Shown in pieces: positions 34,691 to 46,747 of a stretch of 64,000 bases of DNA. The position numbers and the translations under genes were made by a program. Under the pieces are notes generated by a model. That model did no database searches, had not been told where the DNA came from, and saw only the letters and a program-made list of their open reading frames with translations. Positions within the stretch are counted from its first letter, which is position 1. Every line of letters starts with the position of its first letter. The DNA comes from Geosiphon pyriformis (Eukaryota > Glomeromycota > Glomeromycetes > Archaeosporales > Geosiphonaceae), in NCBI GenBank assembly GCA_016748015.1, contig JAAOMT010000586.1:728534-792533 (forward strand), given 5' to 3'.

Positions 34691-34870
34691 GTTTTTTTCT
34701 GTTATATTAACTTAACATAGTCTAAACTGGCTTAAATAGCTAATTATATATAAAAAGTACATAAATTATATTTAGCATTAGAATATTTAGTTTGTTTCTA
34801 ATTTCTAGATAGTGGTTGAATCTTGTTTATTAAATCTAATAAAAAAATAATAATTTATAAATATAGTTTA
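34691..34870 (+). repeat. LINE 3' tail, plus strand
   Basis: Contains a plus-strand TAGTCTAAACTGGCTTAAAT block and a following TAGATAGTGGTTGAATC stretch, matching the tails at 19979-20095 and 31490-31690. It follows the ORF1-like fragment. Confidence 0.5.
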
Positions 34871-34879
34871 ACTATTATT

Positions 34880-36341
34880 TAAAGATATACAATTCTAAAT
34901 TAAGTATAACTTATGTTTTTTTTATATGTGACTAATCACTTAAAACAATTAAGACAATATTATACATCTAAATTATTATATACAAAAAAATCTTACAAGA
35001 AACCAAAATATATTTTAAACAAACATAAATATAATTTAAAGCAAACATATATATCTAACTTAATATCAAAATTGTAAATTGTCTTAGAAAATTATAAGAA
35101 TAACAAACCAAAAATCAATAAGATAGAAGATTTATTTTTGACCAAAAAGTTATGTTTTTTGTAATGTGTTTTTAGCTTAACAATTGATAATTACATGACA
35201 GATTTGTAACTTTTAATAAATTTATATATCAACTTAACAACCAAAATATTACTATTAGATTTAATGTACAACAAATATATTATCTTAGTTATTTACTTTT
35301 TTATTACAAAACTTTTAGCCAGTAATATATACAAGTAATTAGAAAACCCAGTTTTATATAAAGATTGAATTATTTTATAATTAGCAGCAGAAACACTTAA
35401 TAATTTAATCTATTTTTAAATAATATTAAAAATCAGTTTTTTTTGGTTTAATTATTATAAATGCAAAAAACATATAATCAGAATTTTCAATTATTTCACA
35501 TTAGATATAAACCATATTAAAGTAACTTAAATTATATAATTTTTTTTTTTTGATCATAAACAAACAATAATATAGAGTTTTTATAAAATAAAACCAAAAC
35601 ACTATAAACAATAAACTCATAAAGCCAAAGTAAACTTAACTGTTAGAATGTTATATATTAAAAGTTTTTTATATGTCAAAAAAATTACAAAAATTCATAT
35701 ATATAATACTATTAGCATATTTAAATTATTAACCTACAAAATTAACAGTATTAAACAACTTTCTAACAAAATAACAAATGTTTTCAAAAACAAATCTGTT
35801 TTTAATATTAAAAAAACAGCAAAATATTTGAACAAACAGTGTAAACTTAGACATAGTAGCAACATTAACAAAAAAATTAGTATGTTTATTATTAATAATA
35901 TTAGAATGATCTTTAATTTTTTTTTACATAATTAACAAATTTTTTGCTATAATAATACAGCAAATATGTTTTTTTTTCAATTTAGCATTTATTATGAAAA
36001 TTGGAACCAATATTTTTTATGTTAAAAATATACACATCCAATAAATCTTAATTGTTTATAAATAATATAACCAAACTAAAAACTGACATGTATTTAAAAA
36101 TAAAAGTAATAGTTTGTAGTTTTATCAAAATTGAAAAGAGCAAACCAAGTATTTTAATTTCAATATTTACATTAATATCTAAAAAATAAATGACAACACC
36201 TCCACAAGTACTTACCAAATCCAAACACTTAACAAATTTATTTATATAATTATTTATATTACTTAATTTAGACTTTAGTAAATACTTACTAGTGTAACCA
36301 AAATCACAAAGATAACCACAGAAAAAAAGACAAAAAGCCAA
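34880..36341 (-). mobile_element. LINE fragment with RNase H region, minus strand
   Basis: A minus-strand frame at 36341-36048 aligns with the RNase H region of the LINE at 18690-18880. The ILIKLQTITFIFKY helix here corresponds to TMAKLQTITLILKC there. The recognised similarity begins at 36341. A minus-strand LINE tail is recognisable near 34990-34900, facing the plus-strand tail at 34691-34870. The rest is AT-rich and decayed. Confidence 0.5.
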
Positions 36342-36641
36342 AATGTTAATATTAATTAAATTATTATCTTTAATAAATTTGGTTAGTATACTAAACCAAC
36401 TAAAAATTAGGCTTTTAAAATCCAGTTTTTTTTATTTGTAAAACATGTTTTATATGAAACATGTATTATGTTAGTTTAAAAACTAGTTTACAAAAATAAT
36501 TCCAAATCTTTTTAGAAATTTCATTACACTTATATAGTGTTTTAAGCCCAAAATATTTACAATAACAATATTATTATTAACTTAAAAAATGTTAAGTAGA
36601 TTGTTATTTAATAATAAGTTATGTAATATAAAAGTATATAT
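36342..36641. other. AT-rich gap between LINE fragment and LTR
   Basis: No gene or repeat that I can name. There is a short inverted repeat around 36445-36470 (ACATGTTTTATATGAAACATGT without the last two bases on each side), typical of AT-rich sequence. Confidence 0.5.
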
Positions 36642-37606
36642 TGTTATTAGTAAAATTTTAGTTAGTAATTAACATGAAATTACTTTATAATTTTTATTAT
36701 TAAATTAGCATATACTATTATTATTTTAATTATTACTTATTATTTAGTTAAATTATTAAATATTACTATTTAATTAATAACTTAATTTGTATAATATACA
36801 ATTTTAATAATTAGATTATGCAATATCCCAAACTCTATAACATTCAAAAATTTGCTAAAATTTGTAGAAATTTATGGAATATTTTAATTGTTTACCAAAA
36901 TGATTTATAGTTTATAAAAACAATTTATAATTTATTGAAATATATCTTTAATTTGTCGAAATTAAAGTAAAAGAAAAAGTTCAAGTTTATATATTAGTAT
37001 TACAACAAATTATATAAAAGAAGAGCTTCTTTTTTTAAAAAAATATATTTTATTTTACTTAGAATTATCTTATTTTAAAATTATTTTTATTCTTATTAAT
37101 AAAACAATACTCTAGAAAACAAATTTATTAATTATTTGCATTTAAGATTTTCCAAAATCCAACTAATATTTTAAAATTAATTAGTTTCCAATTTTAGTAA
37201 TTTGTTAATAACTCTAAATCTAAACAGAAAACAATTCTCTTAAAACAAATTTTTTTCTTTTATATTTTTATATTTTTTTATATTTTTTTTATTAAAAATA
37301 TTAGAGTAGTTTACAGATAAGATTTCTATAGAAAAGTTAACTTTTACCACAAAGTAATTAAACATTTTTAATAAGTTTTCAGATAAGCAATTTTTGGAAA
37401 AAAGTTGACTTTTACCACAAAATAACTATACAAATAACTGGTATAGAACTGGTTATTTTATTTATAAGCCCAGTAATTCAAATTATAAGAGATAATTTGA
37501 AAATAAATTCAGTTATTAAAAATTTATTAGCTTCCAATAATTAGAAATTAACAGCAAAACAATATTAACAATATACAAAAAAAAAAACCAAAAACTTCCA
37601 GTAATA
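36642..37606 (+). repeat. Family-1 LTR (5' LTR of element E1), strongly AT-shifted
   Basis: The 965-bp LTR starts TGTTATTAG and ends CCAGTAATA, matching along its length the 983-bp LTRs of element B. It is followed by TTTAGTGCTCTC, a decayed form of the B primer-binding site TTTGGTGCTCTC. Differences from B are mostly C to T and G to A, so it looks older. Confidence 0.8.
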
Positions 37607-38186
37607 TTTAGTGCTCTCTTACAAAAATAACACAGTAACAATTTAATCAAAGTAACAACTACATCAAATATAACAATTCTAAAGTATTATCAATCAATTT
37701 ATACTTATTGCAAACAATGATTTAAAATCCAAAATAGAATTACAACCTTTAAAAAAACACTTTTTTAATACATTGAAAACTAAATTAATAATTATTTTTT
37801 TAAAAACTACAATATTACAAAAGTCAAGCAAAATATTCTTGAAAATTTCATCCATTATTTAAATAAAAATCCAAAAAACATTAGTGCTGATAATTGTGTT
37901 ATTTACTTTGAAAAACTCAATTACAACATTATTAAATTCTGTAAAAAAATACTTTGCCAACTTACAATTTATTTTTAAACTTGAATTTGAACTTAAAACA
38001 AACAGAAAAGACAAAAAAAAAAAACTAATCAATTTATATAATACCTAATACACCAAAGACAATCTTTCAATATTTATAGACATTAAAACAAAAAACCAGT
38101 TTTAAACTACTATTTTCAATTATACTTTTTTTAGCTTTACTTGTTCAAGCTTAAATACCAAATTTATTACTTAACTATTTTTTGAG
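37607..38186 (+). pseudogene. Element E1 gag, N-terminal domain only
   Basis: Plus-strand frames read the same N-terminal gag domain as element B: ILKYYQSIYTYCKQ, then YIEN and INNYFFKNYNIT. The match to B is lost after about 38170. The break coincides with the start of what looks like a different LTR, so E1 was cut by a second insertion. Confidence 0.7.
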
Positions 38187-38911
38187 ATCAGTATTACTTA
38201 TAGAATATAGGAATCATATATTAATATATAAATTAGTCAATTAAAATAAGATGTAATAAAAAATAGAATTCCAAGATTCCTGACTAGAAAATTAAAGAAT
38301 TCAAAAAATCTTATATAACAAAATTTATGTATATATAGCAGTAGTATTAGAAGCAGAAAGAACAGAATTTCCCAATTAGAATTTTTAGATTAGAATCTCC
38401 AGTTTCAATTTCTATCCATCTTTTCATACAATAATATTCTATGATTTGAAGTAGAAATATATTAATAAAATATTTATTAAAAATCACAATTCATCTTTTT
38501 ACTATTTACAATTCATGTTGATAACTGTTGATACTTAACTACATTAGACCAATAACTCTTAATCACAGCTATTAATAAGATACTAACTCTTTTTTGCCTT
38601 GGCTTATTTCTTTATTTTCTTTTATTATTTTCTTTATTTCTTTATTTCTTTTCTTGTTTTTTGTTTTATTGTAGATTTACTAATTGATTAAAAGATTAAT
38701 ACATGAGATACTGACATCAAGATATAACACTGATAAAAAATCCAGAAATAAGAATGAATACTCAAAATTGAAGATAACTTACTAGAAAATTACCAAACAT
38801 CAAGCTGAGAAAAAAATTGATGGAATATAGATATTCTAGGAAGTAATGAACAACAAAGCACACCAACTTGAAGGTTAGAAAAAAACTAGAAACATTACCA
38901 AAGAATATTAC
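38187..38911 (+). repeat. Probable 5' LTR of element E2, first part
   Basis: Sequence between the broken E1 gag and the solo LTR. With 39587-39732 it forms a stretch of about 870 bp that ends in TGTAATA immediately before the E2 primer-binding site. A TATA-like TATATATAGCAG is at about 38330. The start is placed by the decayed TATTACTTA and is uncertain. No second copy is available in the window to confirm it. Confidence 0.4.
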
Positions 38912-39582
38912 TGTTATGGTTAAAACTCATAATTTTATTAGTTATCACATGTATTAGCCACTAATGTCACATAAGTAGCCATTCTATTTTTAGATAGTGA
39001 TCATTAACCTGATCAATGACCTGACCGTTGACCTGATCATTGACCTGATCATTGATCTGATTATTGACCTAGTCGTTGACTACTTTCAACAGATATATAA
39101 GTAATGAGTCTCTTAGCTGTAGAAAATCATCTCTCAGACAAGAATCAAATAAATAAAATAACAATTTCATCTCAATTACTCTCTTATTGCTAATTTTTCT
39201 TTCCTTACCTTTAAGTATCTGAACATCTTAGGATAAAAAATTACTTGTTAGTCTTTTCCTGTTTGAATAATTGTAGTATTTGAAGACTATTTGTATAAAC
39301 GTGACTGAAAAACACAAGTTGATACTTGATATTGAATTCTAAGAGCGCCAATGTGAAAGCATAGAATTAATACCAGCAGTAATCAATTGTTGACAGTATG
39401 GACTATCCCTCTACTTTCAGATTCCCCAGTTACCTTTAAAAAGAATAGCAACTAATCTTGCACATTGAATCCATACTCATTTAATTTGCTCTTTAAAGTT
39501 GAATTCCTCTTTGATTATTTCCATCACTCTACAATTCTGTTCTCCCTTGCTATCCATTAGCTTGTTACTCCAACCTGTAACA
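38912..39582 (+). repeat. Family-3 solo LTR with 4-bp target duplication
   Basis: The 671-bp LTR starts TGTTATGGTT and ends AACCTGTAACA, flanked on both sides by TTAC (38908-38911 and 39583-39586). It aligns in opposite orientation with 45962-46625, the 3' LTR of element D. It contains a 12-bp tandem repeat (about 39000-39080, units like TGACCTGATCAT). No internal sequence follows, so it is a solo LTR left by recombination. Confidence 0.85.
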
Positions 39583-39769
39583 TTACTATTAAATCTTAGT
39601 TCATTATACAAAAGACTCCACCAAAATCTTCAGATCATCAAAATCTTTAGATATTACCAACTATATTAGCTATTAAGTACCAAGTTACAGATTTGTTATT
39701 TGTTTCCAAATCCCAAATAATCACTTGTAATATTTGGTGCTTTATGTGAGGTATAATTTTACAGAGAAC

Positions 39770-41520
39770 CAGCACCAGTAACAACTATTTAAAAGTGACA
39801 GAATTAGAAATAATAGGAACAAACCATTTAGGATTTGCCAAATTTTTATTCCAACACTATTGTTAATGTTTGAGATTAATCAGCAATCACCTATTAGCAA
39901 AATCAGTTTTTAATTTTTACATCAATGAAAAAATTTTATCATATCTAAGAGAATTAGTAGATACTGAATTCACAAAGAAAAATTTTTACAACAAATTAAT
40001 TCAAAACACCAGTTTACTAGTAATTCATAATTTTGCATTAATTATCATGGAAATCAATCAAGAAATTGAAAACCACACTCAACAAAGATATCCAATTACC
40101 TATGCAAACAAAAGTAAAGAAAAACTACAAATCTCAGCAGTAATTTCTCAAAGAATACAACTATTTACTTGAAAAAAACCAAAAGTCGAGTCACCAATCT
40201 ATCCATTATACTACTATACATTTAGAAGTACTATCAATATTACATCAGCAGATGTATTCACATTTAATGCAAAAATGCTAGTAGCTTGAATCTTATTCCA
40301 AAGTAAACAATCAAAAGCTGACCTACTAGAAACATATAGCAAGTATTTTGAAAAATTTAAATTATGATTATCTATGTCATTAAGATTTCAATTATCACCA
40401 CATCAACCCAATTTTGGAACTGTTAATTCTTGGGAATTAACAGAATCAAAGGAAAAGAAAAATAACAATCAAGAATTTAATTATTAAAACCCAATTCCAA
40501 AAAACCCAGAAATTCAAACTCTGATTGTTTCAATTCAGCAAAATCAGAACAATCTGAACTCTGTTATTATTAATTAACCAAATTTATCTCTAAAAATCAT
40601 AATTAATCTACCACCAATTGTACTGATTGTTGCACAACCTCAGCCACAGCCACAATTTCAATAACAACCAAACCCACTACAACAACTAATCACAATACCA
40701 ATGGTCTACACACCAATTGCCAAACTGAAAAAATTTACTGGCAAAGAAGATGATACATAAGTATGGCTAAACAATATGGAAAAAGCCATTGCAGCCAATG
40801 GATGAAATAACACCAGAGCACTGCAAGCCATCTTATATTTTCTTTAGAATACTACTAACTTGTGATATTAAAGCTTGACAAATAAACTCCAAGATTTCAA
40901 TGCATTTAAACTTGAGTTCCTAAAATATTTTAGTAATAATAACAGTATTAACTGTCTAGCTAATACTTTTACCACCATTAAACAAAGAGATACTAAAGTA
41001 GTTATCACCTATTTGGAATGCTTTTATTGAACATTGCACCAAATCCAAACAATTGATGCAGCCTATTTCACAAAACTGCAGATTCTGAACCAGTTTATTC
41101 ATGATTTGCACAGTAGTATTTTATAATATGTATGCCTATTATATCTAAGCAATTTTCAAGCCACCATTACACATGCCAGAGACTTTAAATCAGCTAAACT
41201 TAAAACTAACCACACTCAAGCCATAAATTTAGTGATAAATGGATCATCTAAATTGGATTCCAAATTGAAGCAATTCAGTAATTCAATTAACCAGAAATTA
41301 AAAGGATATTTAGCTAACAACAATCAGACAATATATCAACTATCACAACATTGTAACAATCCCAGAGTCTTTAATTAGTACCAAAATCAGTTATGTCCTA
41401 TGTCATTATCAAATTGTCAATTATGACAACAAAAGACACATATCTACCACAATTGTGGAAAACAAGAACACATTAGAGTTGACTGCCATGCTAGAATTAA
41501 TAATCAATGATCAGAAAATC
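39770..41520 (+). pseudogene. Element E2 gag
   Basis: The N-terminal domain (39790-40130) matches F (EIIGTNHLGFAKFLFQHY against the F start). A Pro/Gln-rich linker follows. The capsid core (40700-41180) contains AKLKKFTGKEDDT and FNAFKLEFLKYFSNNNSI. The zinc knuckle near 41450 is degenerate: first Cys replaced by Tyr (YHNCGKQEHIRVDC). Many TAA, TAG and TGA codons interrupt the frame. Confidence 0.75.
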
Positions 41521-41899
41521 AACATTAAAACCCTAATTGCCAATTTCAAACTTTGAATTACTAACCAAATCAAGATCAATATCAATTTTATTATCCACAA
41601 ATGACACAACAATCAGTATATGCACTTCCAATTTATCAAACTCCAGCTCCAATTATTTATCAACCACAATCATAAATAATTTATTAATCTTAATCAATTC
41701 TAATACCACCATAAACTCTAGCTCAAATACCTAGAAATTCCAGACTAAAAATCACCCACACTCAACAAAACTGGTAATTGGTAATGATAATGAATTAACC
41801 AATTCTTAGATCATTACAACAGCCATTAGGATCATGTCAGTGAAATTCAAAAAATGGGTACAACCAAAACCCATATTTCCAGAACTATTTAAGTCTCCT

Positions 41900-42576
41900 G
41901 ATTACTCCAAAAGATGCCAAACTCAGCAAACAGGAATCCAATCAAATCTAACTACTCACCAACAACATACTTCCAGCAATCATTACTGAAAATGAATTAC
42001 TTACTACCATTTTTCTTTTTAAACTAAAAAAACCAGTTGAAATGTCATTATTCAGTAGAGCTGCCCTTAAATTAAAACTCATTACTGTAATGTATACAGA
42101 TGCCAAAGTTAATGGTTAGTTTATCAAACTGATTTTAGACAGTGAATCAGCTAGTAGCATTATTATACAACAATTCATAAACCAATTAGGTCACTGAATT
42201 GATTATGTTATTAGCACCAGAATTATTATTACTGATAGAGCAATAAAAATGCTCATTAGTAAGATTGATGATTTCCTATTTAAAGTCAACAGCATTATAG
42301 TGCTCATAAAGATTTTTATTATGCACACAGTACTAAGCATTAGTTAGAAATAATTGGCTGTTTAAAACCAATGTCATGTTTGACTAGAATACTTAAGAAT
42401 TACAACTAAACCAGAATGGTTAGTACATTTGGGTGCCAGCCACTTGTGATCACTTTAAGACCACCATCAGCAAACAACCACTAATAGAGTTTGAGGAAAA
42501 AGAAAAAAAACCTACTTGAAAAATGTATTAAGTTTTATGGGCTAAAGAAGAATACAATAAATTACCACTAGTATCT

Positions 42577-42610
<34 letters not shown>

Positions 42611-42970
42611 AAAAAAATTCCTAAGCAATAATCTCTACTTATACATTATACACTACTATTATTCAACACTAGCCAAATTATTGTCAACCCAAATTAATTT
42701 GCATCAATTGTGGCAAGAAATTGTTGACAATGAGTACATATTGTAATAACAATAAAAAATGGCCAATGATCACAAAATATTACTGTTGCTCATGCATTCT
42801 TAAATGCTTTGGATGACCAAAAAGGCAAGAAAAATAAAACAACAAATCATGTCTTGCTTGTAGGGAAACTCTTTTAAACAAAAAAATATGGAACAACATT
42901 TCTGGTTATGAAGAGACATGCAACAAATTGTGTTAATACACAATTCTAATCAGCAATTGGGTAAGGAAGA
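41900..42970 (+). pseudogene. Element E2 protease and Cys-rich segment
   Basis: The protease near 42080-42360 has LILDSESASSI: the catalytic Asp is kept but the Gly of DSG is Glu. A run of A residues with one G at about 42580-42616 interrupts the linker. The Cys-rich segment (42680-42960) has CINCGKK, YCCSCI and CLACRE pairs, in the same place as in A and G. Confidence 0.7.
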
Positions 42971-43589
42971 AAATGCTTATAGATGCTGTTTAAAAAAAAA
43001 CTGTAAAATGTTTAGACAGCTGTCCACATGACAATAATAAAATATGGAAAATAACAATTACCAAAATCAAAAGCACAATTCCAAAAGAAATCAAAATAAT
43101 CAAAAATAATCTACCAGAACCAGAAAAGATCAATTGGGTCCCAAATTCTGATATTATTCTTGACATAATAGATCTTAAACAATTTCATAAACACTACCAG
43201 GAATTAGCCCTCACTAAAAAAAAGCAAGAACAGTATTTAGAACAATTAAACATCTAACTATGTGACTATTGTTTAATACTATGTAACTTTCAGTATTGTA
43301 ATAATTGTGACTTTATTTACAATCTACTGCCACAAATAATCTATTCAATCTCTAAAGAAAACAAACTAATTAGTGAGTATACAACAGAATCGGAATTGAA
43401 ATTCAATTCCAATTCAAACTCTGACAACAATAATGATAATAACAGTTCCAGTTTCATTTAATATGACAATGGCAACAGCAAAAATTCAAATTCTGATTCG
43501 AACTCAGAACAATATATTGTGTTTTCTAATCTTTCAAAAGAGCAAAAACTCAAGTAGTTCAGTGCTAATAATAAGAGTATTATGCCAGA

Positions 43590-44010
43590 ACAAGTGTATG
43601 ATACTGATGTAGAGTTTGATTTAAGATATCCAAGAAAAGATATCATCAAATTGGAACCACATTTGTACACATGTATTGATCTAAAAGTAGCACTGGAAAT
43701 TTTGGCAACAATTATAATTTAATTAATATTTAGATCTAGTTTAACAAAGAAGGAAGTCAACATTAAAGAAGGAATAATTGATGCAAGATATGTAGAAAAT
43801 ATTATTGCAATGCTACAAAATGATTCAAAAAAACCATATATTATTGAACCAAATGAAAAAATAGCACAGGCAATATTTTTATCTTTGGTAAAAATAGCTT
43901 AGTTAGTGTCAGTAAGGAAAAAAGAAGAATTAGGAATTACAGCAAAAAGAAAATGTAGATTTGGATTCATAAATAAAATAGACATACCAGTTAATATGGT
44001 AGAGGAAAAA
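43590..44010 (+). pseudogene. Element E2 dUTPase domain
   Basis: The dUTPase layout is recognisable but damaged. Motif 1 is EFDLRYP near 43610, motif 2 is SSLTKKEV, motif 3 is GIIDARYVENI near 43770, motif 4 is EKIAQAIFLSL near 43855, and motif 5 is CRFGFI near 43955. The Gly in motif 3 and much of motif 5 are changed, so no activity is expected. Confidence 0.7.
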
Positions 44011-44399
44011 GTTATTGACAAAAAAGAAATTATCTTCACTTATCAATCAATTTCTATTCTACTATATAATTAGTATTTAGTAGTTATAAAAAGAAAAATA
44101 AAAAATCAGCTTCAAATTTTTGAAGCAGAAACTACTATTTGTAAATCAGGAGAGATTGCTATTACCAATCTTTACATATCAGCTAAAAATAACAAACATA
44201 TTAAGATTTTTATCCACAATACAATTGAAGATTCTATTGAAATACCAAAAGAAACTACTATTGAATACTTAAGCATTAAAGTTAAAGACCAACCACCAAA
44301 TATTATTCCAGATTTTCCACAACTTTACAGATATGTGAATATTATATCACAAACAATATATAGATAAAAAAAATGTTATTTGCTTTAATCAGAACAATT

Positions 44400-45961
44400 A
44401 AAACAAATAAACTTAGAAAACTTAAACTCACTCCAATAAATACAGCTTAAGATGTTGCTTAACAATTTCACTAATATTTTTGCCAGTGAAAATGAATTTG
44501 GCTGAACTAATATCATTCAACACTAAATTAAGACTAGAGATGCTATGTTAATTAAACAATAAGTGTACTGAGTATTACTAGCCAGCCATAAGATAATCTG
44601 ACAAAAAATCAACCAAATGCTAAATAATAGATTAATTCAACTATCAATAAGTCCATGGTTATCTCCAGTAGTACTAGTCCAGAAAAAAAAGGGAAAATTT
44701 GCTTTTGTGTAAATTATAGAAAACTTAATAGTATTATACATGAAAATAACTATCTAACTTCACAAATCCAAGAATTGTTTAATGTATTTAGAAGAAAAAA
44801 ATGATTTTCCACTCTAAATTTGTATAGTGATTACTGGCAAGTATCCATGAAACCAGAAAACAAAGAGAAAACCACATTCACCACAAAAAAAAAGAATTTC
44901 AAATTTGAAGTAATGCCATTTGGTTTAATCAATACACCAGCCACTTTCTAATGGCTTATAAAAATTGTTTATATTGAACTACTATAGAAATTAGTAATTG
45001 TGTATCTATATAACACCAATGTATTTTCAAAGACATTTGATGATCATCTTTATCATCTACAGCAAGTATTCAAAAGATTAAAATAAGCAAAACTAAAGCT
45101 AAATGCCACTAAATGCTTTGTTAGCAAAACAGAACTGAAATTTTTGGAACATGTCATAAGCAAAAACAGCATCAAAACAAATCCAGATAAGATTGAGATA
45201 GTCAAAAACTTTCTAGTACCAACAAATCTTACAGAATTAAGAACATTTTTAAAATTTGCTAGATATTATTGCCAATTTATTCAGAATTTCTCTAAATTGG
45301 CCCAATTATTCTATTAGCTCCAAATGAAAAATATAAAATATAAATAGACTAAAGCTTAACAAGAAGCTTTCGACATTCTAAGAAAAAAGCTCATTCAAGC
45401 ACTAATACTAATCTATTCAGATTATAACAAACTATTTATTATTACTACTGATACATCAGATCAAACATTAGGAGCAGTATTATCTTAGAGAAAACCAGAT
45501 GAATGAGAACATCCAATAGCATATACCAGCCAAAGCTTAAGTCCAGCAGAAAAAAACTATGGAACACCAATATTAGAACACTTAGCTATTTATTAGGCAG
45601 TTATTAAATAGAAAAAATACTTAAACCAAAAATTTAATGTATATACTGATCACAAAGAATTGACATCAATTTAAAAACAAAAATTTGGAAATGACTGCCA
45701 TGTCAGATAGAAAATAAAACTTTCACTATTCAAATATACAGTACATTATAAAAAAAAAAAAACAGAAATGCCAATAGTTTGTCACAAATAAGACAAATCT
45801 AAGAACATTTCAAACCCAAAAATATAACAAAAAATGAACACACAAAAATATTAACAACTCCAACACTATATTAATACCCAGCAGTTTAAGAAAAAATTAT
45901 CTCAAAAAAAATAAAACAACATAAAACAACAATCAAAATATTTTATCACTTACCAAAATAT
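44400..45961 (+). pseudogene. Element E2 RT, RNase H and start of integrase
   Basis: RT shows FCVNYRKLN near 44705, DYWQVSMKPENKEKTTF near 44830 and FEVMPFGLINTPATF near 44905. The YLDD box is replaced by YLYN near 45003. RNase H shows ITTDTSDQTLGAVLS near 45440 and YTDHKELTSI near 45640. The N-terminal part of integrase starts near 45830 and stops at 45961 where the LTR of element D begins. Stops are frequent. Confidence 0.75.
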
Positions 45962-46625
45962 TGTTATGGGTTGGAATAACAAGCTAATAGATAGCAAGGG
46001 AAAACAAAATTGTAGAGTAATGGAAATAATCAAAGGGAATTCAACTTCAAAGAGTGAATTAAATAAGTATGGATTCAATGTGCGAGATCAGTCTCATAAA
46101 ATATCTCAGCTGCTATTCTTTTCAAAAGATAACTGGAGAATCTGAAGGTAGAGAGATAATCTGTACTGTCAACAAATGATCACACTTGGTATAATTCTAT
46201 GCCTTATGTCAGTGCTCTTAGAATTCAATATCAAGTATCAGATGTGCTCTTCAGTCACATTTTATTCAATAATCTTCAAATACTATACTTATACATTTCA
46301 GAAAAAGAGTAAGAATTAACCAACAAGTAATTTTTTATCCTAAAATGTTTGGATACTTGAAGGTAGAGAAAAAAAAATTAATGATAAGAGAATAATTAAG
46401 ATGAAAGTTGTTATTTTATTTATTCTTGATTATTTTGAACATGCTTTTCTATAGCTAAGAGATTCATTACTTATATAGCTGTCAAAAGTGGTCAATAATT
46501 AAATCAATAGTCAGGTCAATAATTAGATCAATAATCACTATCTAAAAATAGTGTGGCTAATTTATATAACATCAATGGCTAATACATGTGATAATTAATA
46601 AGAAGTATAAGTTTTAACTGTAACA
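45962..46625 (-). repeat. Family-3 LTR (3' LTR of element D)
   Basis: The 664-bp LTR reads on the minus strand from TGTTACAG (46625) to CCCATAACA (45962) and is a homologue of the solo LTR at 38912-39582. It is preceded on the minus strand by the purine-rich CTTTGGAGAAGATAA, the likely polypurine tract. Confidence 0.88.
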
Positions 46626-46747
46626 TTATCTTCTCCAAAGAAATTGAGCTCTGGTGAAATTAAGCTATTTATGAGGTAATCTATTTGAAGAGTTTTATCT
46701 AACTCAAAGCTAACTAGTTTGTCTTTTGTGGATAAGATATATAACAC

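Larger units (their letters stand above)
39583..45961 (+). mobile_element. Element E2: Ty3/gypsy, gag to integrase start, interrupted by D
   Basis: Plus strand: end of the LTR (39732), primer-binding site TTTGGTGCTTTATGTGAGG (39733-39751), gag, protease, Cys-rich segment, dUTPase, RT, RNase H and the first part of integrase. At 45961 the integrase is cut by the LTR of element D in opposite orientation. The gag N-terminus is closest to that of element F. This is the most decayed LTR element in the window. Confidence 0.8.

Noticed and set aside
38220-38480. Possible Ty1/copia-type solo LTR
   Set aside because: The sequence has LTR-like features but no clear TG...CA borders or target duplication; it is explained as well by the E2 5' LTR.
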